Positions 1 to 5,555 of a stretch of 5,555 bases of DNA are shown here, in pieces (within the stretch, counting starts at the first letter, position 1; every line of letters begins with the position of its first letter). Source of the stretch: Fulvivirga aurantia (lineage in GTDB: Bacteria; Bacteroidota; Bacteroidia; Cytophagales; Cyclobacteriaceae); assembly GCF_009711475.1 (NCBI RefSeq), contig NZ_SMMD01000678.1:1-5555 (forward strand), written 5' to 3'. The notes beneath the pieces are model-generated. The model ran no database searches. It was not told where the DNA came from and worked only from the letters and a program-made list of their open reading frames with translations. The translations under genes and the position numbers were made by a program.

Positions 1-1177
1 GTGATTTGGATTTATTTGTCTTATTATCTAAAGTCCATTTGGCCTTCGGATCAAACAAGGTTAAGTTAGCCTTTATACCCTTGTCAATCTTCGGCATATC
101 AAGGTTTAGCAACTCTCTTGGCGTAGAGGTTATTTTATCCAATAAGACCTCTAACGGTACTTTATCAGAGAGTTTACTAATTTCAGCTGCTGTAGTTTGC
201 AATCCAATTATTCCAAAATCAGCCAGATCAAATTCTAGTTTCTTACTTTCCTCATCTTGCGGTATATGGCCAGATACAATAGCATCTATAACACCTTCCT
301 CTAATGCTTTTATGATGGCTTTATTATCTGCAGCTTCTCTAAACGGTGGATTTACCTTCAGATTAGTTTCAAAATCATGTAAATCTTCATCTGTAAATGA
401 AGTTTGGTACGCAGCAACATCACAAGTCACTTGTAATCCTTTTTTCTTTGCAGCTTTGATTAAAGCCAGGGTTCTTTTAGAAGAAACCTTATTGATATGC
501 AGTCTACCACCAGCATAGGCTAAAACCTCCAAATCTCTTTGTACTGCAATTTCTTCAGCGAGTTTTGGCATACCTTTCATACCCAAGCTGGTGCTACTAG
601 TGCCCTCATTCATAACACCAAACATGTTGAGGTGAATATCTTCTGCCCTATTGATCAGCAACCCATCAAACTTTTGTAGATACTGCAGTGATTTTAAGAG
701 AATATCTGTGTGCCATATGGGTTTTCTACCATCTGAAAATGCAACAGCTCCGGCAGTGTGCAAATCAATCATTTCGGTGAGGTCTTCACCCTTATTGTCT
801 AATGTGACAGCCGCAACGGGAAAAAAATCGACTCCGTTGTTACTACCTGTCTTAATGTATTTTACATCATTTTTCGTTTGGGTTACAGGGCTATTATTAG
901 GCAAAATAGCCAAACCGGTGAAACCTCCTGCCAATGCTGCATCTGCTACAGACTCAAAATCCTCTTTAAACTCAAAACCCGGATCACCGACAGTGGTACT
1001 CATATCAAACCAACCGATGGTAAGGTATTTACCCTTTCCTTCAATTACCTTATCGGCCTTTGGTGTATCCTTTCCGATTGCTTCTATTTGCCCATTGCTT
1101 ACCAATACATTTACAATCTTACCGTGGTAAGGAGAATTTTTATCAATTATTTTGGCGCCTTCTATGAGTACTTTCAT
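1..1177 (-). CDS. Dihydroorotase-family protein, catalytically degenerate (3' end outside window)
   Basis: The 392 visible residues follow the class I dihydroorotase (PyrC/amidohydrolase) plan from end to end: a small N-terminal beta part (1-55), the barrel, and the C-terminal return of the beta part (about 350-380, ending in NLTLFDP). Landmarks are WFDMSTTVGDPG (56-67), GGFTGLAILPNNSP (84-97), AFSDG (146-150), NRAED (176-180), HINKVSS (227-233), NPPFR (276-280) and VSGHIPQDEESKKLEFDLADFGIIGLQT (301-328). The fold-defining and GIIGL segments are kept, but the metal-site residues are not. The HxHxR motif reads S60-T-T62-V-G64, HCED reads R177-A-E-D, CHVST reads N-K230-V-S-S, and the TDHAPH Asp is G303. 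It should therefore not convert carbamoyl-aspartate to dihydroorotate. Non-catalytic PyrC homologues that support aspartate transcarbamoylase assembly are known in pseudomonads; a scaffold role here is only inference. ATG at 1177 gives the family's usual N-terminus. It lies 21 bases after the vWA gene, with no clear ribosome binding site. Roughly 25-40 residues are probably missing beyond base 1. Family assignment is firm; function is unknown. Confidence 0.9.
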   Translation of the reverse strand, partial: MKVLIEGAKIIDKNSPYHGKIVNVLVSNGQIEAIGKDTPKADKVIEGKGKYLTIGWFDMSTTVGDPGFEFKEDFESVADAALAGGFTGLAILPNNSPVTQTKNDVKYIKTGSNNGVDFFPVAAVTLDNKGEDLTEMIDLHTAGAVAFSDGRKPIWHTDILLKSLQYLQKFDGLLINRAEDIHLNMFGVMNEGTSSTSLGMKGMPKLAEEIAVQRDLEVLAYAGGRLHINKVSSKRTLALIKAAKKKGLQVTCDVAAYQTSFTDEDLHDFETNLKVNPPFREAADNKAIIKALEEGVIDAIVSGHIPQDEESKKLEFDLADFGIIGLQTTAAEISKLSDKVPLEVLLDKITSTPRELLNLDMPKIDKGIKANLTLFDPKAKWTLDNKTNKSKS

Positions 1178-1198
1178 GGTATAGCTATTACAAATCAA

Positions 1199-3190
1199 TT
1201 ATGGGAAAAATCGTATTAATAATACTTCAGCTAATAGAAATAACAGAGCTAGGAGTATAGCATATTTCCAAAGCGACTGACCAACGTATTTCCCCTTTAC
1301 CTCTCCGGCAAATGCTTGCTGGTCGTCTACAGCAAATATAGTGATATCGCCCTGAAACTTATTTCTCACCTCCTCTGAGGTATATTGCTCTAAATCTGAC
1401 TCATCAAAACTCTTATTAAAAGCCAATGTATTTATCACATTATCACCTAACATGAGGTCATAAAAACCGGTATTCAATACATTTTTAGGCACTTCCATAT
1501 ATACCGTATTGCCGGTAATCCTCTGTGAAGGTATAATTTCTCCTAAGTCACTTTTCAGTCTATAAACCTGGTCGGCTAGAGTGGTATCTGTTTTAAAAGT
1601 AATGATGGGTTGGTCTGTAAAATAATATAGCTTATTGTCGGCCGAGGCACTTGCCACAGCCATGCGATACATTACAGGCACGAATAAAGCATGTGAGTAG
1701 AGGCTTGTATAACCATCTTGCAAGGGGCTTGCCATTACGTAGAAATTTCCTGTTGTATTGAGTTTACTCAAGAAGGGATCTCCATTTTGTAAGCTTAAAA
1801 TAGCGGTACGGTCTCGGCCCCAGTCAATCACTTTTTTCGCAGAAGGCATAACCATATTTCGACTCTTTTCTTCAAATACATTTTCAAAAAAAGGATTATC
1901 AAAATCGGGGGTGCTTAAATCGACTGACAATAAAGAGTCTCGCAGCGATACATTTTGCAGCCCACGAAGTGAACGATAGCTTGATAAGTCCGGAGTAGCA
2001 CCACTCACTAATAAAACATTGCCATAAAGCCCTAAATACTCATTTACGACATTAACTAGTGACTGATCAATCTGAGAAATTCCGTTAATTATGACCAGGT
2101 CATTTTGCGAAATCAGGCTATAATCGAGGTTAGCCACATTTACACTAGTCAGATTAAAAAGCTCTTCATTTCCATAAACTCTCGTGACGTTAGTCGCGGC
2201 ATCCGTGTTTTTAATTTCCAATACATTGATTTTACGACTCCCATTGATGGTAAAGAAAAACTCATTATCAAACGTGACAGGAAACTCCTCAAAGGCCACT
2301 TTACACTTATTTATGCCATTAAGCTCAAACGCCAAATCAAAAGTGGTCGTCATTGACGTGTTAGGTGAAAGATTGATACTTGAAGTCGCACTCTGCACTT
2401 CGTCTACAAACACCTTCACAATTAAGTCATCGACACTCTCCCTTCCGTAGTTACGCACTTTTACATTAAGCTGAAGTTTTTCATCACCTATAAGGAATGG
2501 ATTATTCAACCAAACTGAATCTACGGCCACATTTTTAGTGGAAGTAAACTCAAGAGGGACAAGGTTTTGGCTTTTACTGCTATCAACTGTTATGACCGCC
2601 TCGTCACTTGTGGATTTCTGAAAATCACTGATCCAGAAAATAGTTTGAGATTCAGACTGTGATTGGATTCTGTCATTTATATCGCTCATCGAACGCGTTA
2701 CACTGCTGTAGCTAAGCTCAGTACTTAAGTCACTCAACTCAGTTTTGCTTTTGGGCAGCATGGCGGCCGTATTAAAATCATTGGTAAGCAAGCGGTAGTT
2801 TGTCGCGGCAGGAAAGAGATTGACAAGCTCATTGACATAGGACACACCGGCATCAAAAGCGGTAATACCTTCCCCGACTTCATTGCTCATACTATAAGAA
2901 TTGTCGAGGTAGATCAACACATCATTTTGGTTCAACCCTGTGTCATCTTCAGCAATTAAAATTGGCTGTGCAAACGCCATGACAAGGAAGAATATAAATA
3001 ACAACCTTGAAAGTAATATTAAGTAATGCTTGAGCCTCAGCTTAGAGCTACTTGCTTCTTTAACCTTTTGCAGGAACTGTGTATTAGAAAAGTAGACCTT
3101 TCGTGTTCTGCGAAAATTAAATAAATGAACTATGATAGGAATTGCCAGAGCAAAGAGACCGAATAAAAACTGCGGGTACAAAAAGTTCAT
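1199..3190 (-). CDS. BatA-type N-terminal domain, vWA-containing membrane protein
   Basis: This 663-residue protein begins with the double-transmembrane N-terminal domain shared with Bacteroidota BatA proteins: MNFLYPQFLFGLFALAIPII, then HLFNFRRTRKVYFSN, a basic loop, and a second helix at about 55-75 ending in AFAQP. A vWA domain follows from about residue 90. It has the metal-ion adhesion motif D96-N-S98-Y-S100 in LIYLDNSYSM and the later acidic residue D189 in FWISDFQ. The middle (about 215-310) is beta-rich. Residues about 350-405 (DLVIINGISQID, then NVLLVSGATPDL) resemble the glutamine-amidotransferase-like fold often found in long proteins of this type, with no catalytic Cys evident. 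A last helix at about 642-660 is followed by IRFFP. The large central part is predicted to be periplasmic. Its cellular role is not known; vWA domains usually bind protein partners through a divalent metal. ATG at 3190 is preferred to the in-frame TTG at 3199 because the family starts at MNFLYP. It is followed after 21 bases by the pseudo-dihydroorotase. It is longer than BatA itself, so no bat symbol is given. Confidence 0.9.
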   Translation of the reverse strand: MNFLYPQFLFGLFALAIPIIVHLFNFRRTRKVYFSNTQFLQKVKEASSSKLRLKHYLILLSRLLFIFFLVMAFAQPILIAEDDTGLNQNDVLIYLDNSYSMSNEVGEGITAFDAGVSYVNELVNLFPAATNYRLLTNDFNTAAMLPKSKTELSDLSTELSYSSVTRSMSDINDRIQSQSESQTIFWISDFQKSTSDEAVITVDSSKSQNLVPLEFTSTKNVAVDSVWLNNPFLIGDEKLQLNVKVRNYGRESVDDLIVKVFVDEVQSATSSINLSPNTSMTTTFDLAFELNGINKCKVAFEEFPVTFDNEFFFTINGSRKINVLEIKNTDAATNVTRVYGNEELFNLTSVNVANLDYSLISQNDLVIINGISQIDQSLVNVVNEYLGLYGNVLLVSGATPDLSSYRSLRGLQNVSLRDSLLSVDLSTPDFDNPFFENVFEEKSRNMVMPSAKKVIDWGRDRTAILSLQNGDPFLSKLNTTGNFYVMASPLQDGYTSLYSHALFVPVMYRMAVASASADNKLYYFTDQPIITFKTDTTLADQVYRLKSDLGEIIPSQRITGNTVYMEVPKNVLNTGFYDLMLGDNVINTLAFNKSFDESDLEQYTSEEVRNKFQGDITIFAVDDQQAFAGEVKGKYVGQSLWKYAILLALLFLLAEVLLIRFFP

Positions 3191-3193
3191 TGA

Positions 3194-3220
3194 CAGCAAA
3201 AGTAGAAAAAATCAGCAAAA
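3194..3220. repeat. Short direct repeat CAGCAAAA before the vWA gene
   Basis: CAGCAAAA occurs at 3194-3201 and again at 3213-3220, a start-to-start spacing of 19 bases or nearly two helical turns. The first copy overlaps the candidate -7 element just upstream of the vWA start. This arrangement could be a pair of operator half-sites, but an eight-base repeat in A-rich intergenic DNA is easily due to chance. Confidence 0.3.
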
Positions 3221-3223
3221 CAA
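3197..3223 (-). promoter_or_regulatory. Weak candidate Bacteroidota-type promoter before the vWA gene
   Basis: Read on the minus strand, TACTTTTG (3204-3197) matches the Bacteroidota -7 consensus TAnnTTTG exactly, and a TTG (3223-3221) lies 16 bases upstream as a possible -33 element. The spacing is slightly short for this sigma factor. The start site would fall almost on the ATG at 3190, giving a leader of only a few bases or none. The match could be chance in T-rich sequence. It is kept because this is the only sizeable gap in the gene cluster. Confidence 0.25.
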
Positions 3224-3270
3224 GGTCACAAAAATGCAACACATAATCCAACGACTTTCAAGCCTGATAT

Positions 3271-3293
3271 GTTAAGGTATTTTATACCGTAAC
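3271..3293. repeat. Inverted repeat overlapping the histidine kinase stop codon
   Basis: The 23 bases form a near-perfect palindrome: GTTA, one mismatch, GGTAT, a three-base TTT centre, ATACC, the mismatch partner, TAAC. The kinase's TAA (3284-3282) sits in the centre. In the minus-strand RNA it would fold into a ten-position stem with one mismatch. No run of U follows, so it is not a standard intrinsic terminator. It could stabilise the upstream transcript or slow polymerase, or it could be a protein-binding site. Confidence 0.5.
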
Positions 3294-5276
3294 CCTTACT
3301 GTGTGAGGAACGGTTACAATAAACTGTGTGATGTTATCAGAAGTACGATTATACTTGATAGACCCATGTAACGTTTTTACGGCTTTTCTCGCAATATATA
3401 ATCCTAGACCATTGCCCGAAGAGTTTTCGTGCGCCACATAAAACATCTGCCACACGTTCTTTTCTTCACCACCATGAATACCAAGGCCATTGTCACTTAC
3501 CACCATTTTAAGCCCTTCGGTAGTTTCAGAGATATCGAGTGTTACTTTTGGATTTTTAGCAGAGAGTGTGCTAAACTCAAATGAATTTTCCAGAAGATTT
3601 CTAAGCACGATGTCCATAAGCATTGGGTAAGACACAAAGTTTTTTGCGTCAATATTTTTATGGAATGTCACTCCATTAAATGACGCAGATTTTTTAAAAT
3701 CCTTTTCTATCTCAGTCACAATACCCTCAAAATCTACTTTATCCTTATCAGACGGGTAGTTTATATGACTTACCATCACCAGCTTTTTAAGCATAGTATC
3801 CATTGATGAAGCGGTATCCCGAGCCTTATCAAATAGCTTTTTACCTTCGGTATCAAGGGTAAGTTTAGCGACTTCTGCAAGACCTACGATGGTGAGCAAT
3901 GGCCGCCTTAAGTTATGAGCCGACTTGTAAAAGAATGTATCTAGCTCAGCATTTGTCATTTCTAACAATGCAGTTCTTTCGGCTACTAACTCTTCGAGGT
4001 GCTCGTTTAGATCGTTGAGTTCTTTATAGGCCTTTTGAGTCTTGTCCTTTTGCTTTTTTATCCTCGCGGTGAAGTAGGCCAAAACCGCTAAAAACAACAC
4101 TAAGGCTCCGAAACCTATCGTATAGAAAAATACGCGTTGCTCATAGCTTTGCTGTTGCTCGATACGCTGTTGCTCACTTATACTCAGCTGATTTTCGAGA
4201 TCAGTAATCTGTAAAAGGTTTGCACTTATGCTTTTGAGTATCTGCCTGTACTCTCCCTGATTTTCCTGAAATAAGCTCTCATTTTTACGTAATATCTGAT
4301 CGAGTAGTTCTATGTCGCCTACAAGCTCTCTTCGCTCTTCAGCCGTGAGGTCATCACCATCTTCTTTGAGCTTACGATTGATGATGCCAATCTTTTCTGA
4401 AAAAATCCGGTTAAACTCACTGGCAATATTTTGTTCAAGCTGTGCTCTCTCTATCAGGTAATCAAGGTCATCTTCGATCTTACTGGTTTCAGATATATCG
4501 ATAAACTGATTGTAAATGTTATTCTTTAGCGAGTCTTCATAAAATGAAATAAGTTGAAAAAACACCTGGTCTAATTCTTCTCTTTGTTCGAGATTAAGAT
4601 CGGCAAGGCTTATACCTTTTAAATAGTTATAAAACTCATTGATGTTTGTGGTCGAATCAAGTTTTATGGTTTCAATTATAGTAGGCTCGCTCTGCTTAGA
4701 TGCAATTGGCTGCACGGGTTCTTCCTCTTCTACATCCTTGCTTACCGAAAACCGAAGTAAATCTTTTCCATCTGTAAATTTCTTAATCTCATAGCCAGGG
4801 AAATTATAGGCCGACACTACCTTTTCATTGAAATCTAAGGGTACAGTAAACTCAAACTCACCATATATATCAGTGGTGGTTTTTCTTTGGTTAACCTTAC
4901 CCAGTGTAACAGGCAAATTAGGTATTGGCTCGTTTAATTGATTTCTTACAACACCTCTTACCGTTTTGCTCGTGCGCTGTCTAATGATTATCTCCAGCAC
5001 ACCTTTACTATAGTTCCAAGACTCAGCCTCGAGCGATTCGTTGTATACGTATACATTTTTGGGTGGCAATTGAGATTCCTCTACCTTAACCATCACTACG
5101 CCTTTGTCGTTGCTGGTATATCTCTTTACCTCATCGAAGCTAAACTGCATCTCCGTAACCGGACGCATAGATTTATCTAATAGCTTAACCTGAACCAGAC
5201 GGGTATCCTGAGCGTAGGATGCTATCGCAAAAGCCACAAAAAAACAGACAAGAATAAGCTTAAATGCGTACTTCAT
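3282..5276 (-). CDS. Membrane sensor histidine kinase with periplasmic carboxypeptidase-regulatory-like domains
   Basis: This 664-residue protein starts with a clear signal peptide (1-23, MKYAFKLILVCFFVAFAIAS then YAQ). Two beta-sandwich-like stretches follow. Residues 24-100 (VKLLDKSMRPVTEMQFSFDE, then NDKGVVMVKV) are weak; residues 105-178 (VRGVVRNQLNEPIPNLPVTL, then TTDIYGEFEFTVP) fit a carboxypeptidase-regulatory-like domain well. Residues about 205-380 are strongly charged, helical and probably coiled coil. A membrane helix at about 382-405 leads into a cytoplasmic coiled-coil linker (406-440). The dimerisation/phosphoacceptor helix carries H454 in YKSAHNLRRPLLTIVGL. The ATPase domain has an N box (N560-LLE-N564), a G1 box (D595-N-G-L-G-I), an F-box region (WQMFYVAHE) and a G2 box (G621-N-G-L-G-L), so ATP binding looks intact. 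The H box is unusual: Asn455 replaces the common Asp/Glu and Arg458 sits at H+4. No receiver domain is attached and no response regulator is visible. ATG at 5276 lies four bases after the upstream stop, implying co-transcription. The ligand is unknown. Confidence 0.93.
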   Translation of the reverse strand: MKYAFKLILVCFFVAFAIASYAQDTRLVQVKLLDKSMRPVTEMQFSFDEVKRYTSNDKGVVMVKVEESQLPPKNVYVYNESLEAESWNYSKGVLEIIIRQRTSKTVRGVVRNQLNEPIPNLPVTLGKVNQRKTTTDIYGEFEFTVPLDFNEKVVSAYNFPGYEIKKFTDGKDLLRFSVSKDVEEEEPVQPIASKQSEPTIIETIKLDSTTNINEFYNYLKGISLADLNLEQREELDQVFFQLISFYEDSLKNNIYNQFIDISETSKIEDDLDYLIERAQLEQNIASEFNRIFSEKIGIINRKLKEDGDDLTAEERRELVGDIELLDQILRKNESLFQENQGEYRQILKSISANLLQITDLENQLSISEQQRIEQQQSYEQRVFFYTIGFGALVLFLAVLAYFTARIKKQKDKTQKAYKELNDLNEHLEELVAERTALLEMTNAELDTFFYKSAHNLRRPLLTIVGLAEVAKLTLDTEGKKLFDKARDTASSMDTMLKKLVMVSHINYPSDKDKVDFEGIVTEIEKDFKKSASFNGVTFHKNIDAKNFVSYPMLMDIVLRNLLENSFEFSTLSAKNPKVTLDISETTEGLKMVVSDNGLGIHGGEEKNVWQMFYVAHENSSGNGLGLYIARKAVKTLHGSIKYNRTSDNITQFIVTVPHTVRVTV

Positions 5277-5280
5277 TAAA

Positions 5281-5555
5281 TTAATGATTGTCGCTCTGCT
5301 GAAGAGGAATATAACGGCTACTTACGACCACAATTTCATGATTGGCCTGTTTGTCTTTGTTTTTAGGTATATCAAGGCTCACCACTAATGGTTCGGCATC
5401 GCCAAGTTTTAACCTGATAAAAAACTGACTCGCATATGGAATCTCGATCTCGAATTCTCCTTTACTACTCGATTTTGATTGATACACGATTTCTTTGCTG
5501 TTATTTTCTATTACCTCAAATGTTGTATTTGGCAAAACGATTGGTTCACTATCAA
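5281..5555 (-). CDS. C-terminal part of a beta-rich protein of unknown function (5' end outside window)
   Basis: About 91 C-terminal residues are visible. The frame stays open to the right edge (DSEPIVLPNTTFEVIENNSK and onward), so the real start lies outside; the TTG codon at 5535 should not be taken as the start. The alternating hydrophobic pattern TFEVIENNSKEIVYQS, then KGEFEIEIPYASQFFIRLKL, is that of a beta-sandwich such as a carboxypeptidase-regulatory-like or related surface domain, where a short modifier loop and a 'KGEFEIEIP' strand are typical. The end (NHEIVVVSSRYIPLQQSDNH) has no membrane helix and no recognised sorting signal. The stop codon is only four bases from the kinase start, so the two proteins are probably made together. 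The similar strand pattern in the kinase sensor suggests both act in the envelope. That link is inference, and I do not recognise the gene. Confidence 0.75.
   Translation of the reverse strand, partial: DSEPIVLPNTTFEVIENNSKEIVYQSKSSSKGEFEIEIPYASQFFIRLKLGDAEPLVVSLDIPKNKDKQANHEIVVVSSRYIPLQQSDNH

Noticed and set aside
1178..1198. Separate promoter for the dihydroorotase-family gene
   Set aside because: The 21-base gap holds no TAnnTTTG match. Co-transcription with the vWA gene is simpler.
6..1219. Long plus-strand open frames across the left fifth of the window
   Set aside because: They are antisense to the dihydroorotase-family gene, which matches its family along its whole length. Their Ser/Leu-rich translations look like nothing known.
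1758..2450. Short plus-strand open frames within the vWA gene
   Set aside because: They lie opposite a well-supported 663-residue gene, overlap each other in different frames, and show no domain signal.
3191..3199. TTG start three codons upstream of the vWA gene's ATG
   Set aside because: The family N-terminus begins at MNFLYP, and the added residues only extend into the candidate promoter.
3271..3293. Rho-independent terminator after the kinase gene
   Set aside because: The stem is AT-rich and no run of U follows on the transcribed strand.
4938..5180. Plus-strand open frame of 80 codons opposite the kinase sensor
   Set aside because: It is antisense to the signal-peptide-proximal sensor domains of the kinase and shows no recognisable feature.
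1..5555. CRISPR array, tRNA, insertion sequence or phage genes
   Set aside because: No regularly spaced repeats, cloverleaf-like sequence, transposase motifs or terminal inverted repeats were seen on either strand.

Overview
The window looks like a piece of a Bacteroidota chromosome, most likely from the Cytophagales/Fulvivirga-type marine or soil lineages. The grounds are a moderately AT-rich base composition, no clear Shine-Dalgarno sequence before any start, a membrane protein with the BatA-type N-terminal two-helix domain typical of this phylum, a hybrid of carboxypeptidase-regulatory-like domains with a histidine kinase, and a dihydroorotase-like protein of the degenerate type seen in these bacteria. 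The assignment rests on gene content and was not computed.

All four genes lie on the minus strand, so transcription reads from right to left. In that order they are: (1) the 3' end of a gene for a beta-rich protein of unknown function (5555-5281, 5' end outside the window); (2) four bases later, a 664-residue membrane sensor histidine kinase with a signal peptide, two periplasmic beta-sandwich-like stretches, a long helical/coiled-coil region, one membrane helix and a kinase core (5276-3282); (3) after a 91-base gap, a 663-residue membrane-anchored von Willebrand factor A (vWA) protein (3190-1199); (4) after 21 bases, a dihydroorotase-family protein (1177-1, missing only its C-terminal tail) that has lost every recognisable metal-binding residue and is almost certainly not an active dihydroorotase. 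The plus strand carries only antisense open frames.

The genes seem to form two pairs. The beta-rich protein and the kinase are coupled by a four-base gap and probably act together in envelope sensing. The vWA protein and the pseudo-dihydroorotase are also tightly spaced. The 91-base gap between the pairs holds a stop-codon-overlapping inverted repeat, an eight-base direct repeat and a weak match to a Bacteroidota promoter, so it is the likeliest place for a transcriptional boundary. No RNA gene, mobile element or CRISPR array was seen. The points most worth a second look are the pseudo-dihydroorotase and the non-standard phosphoacceptor box of the kinase.
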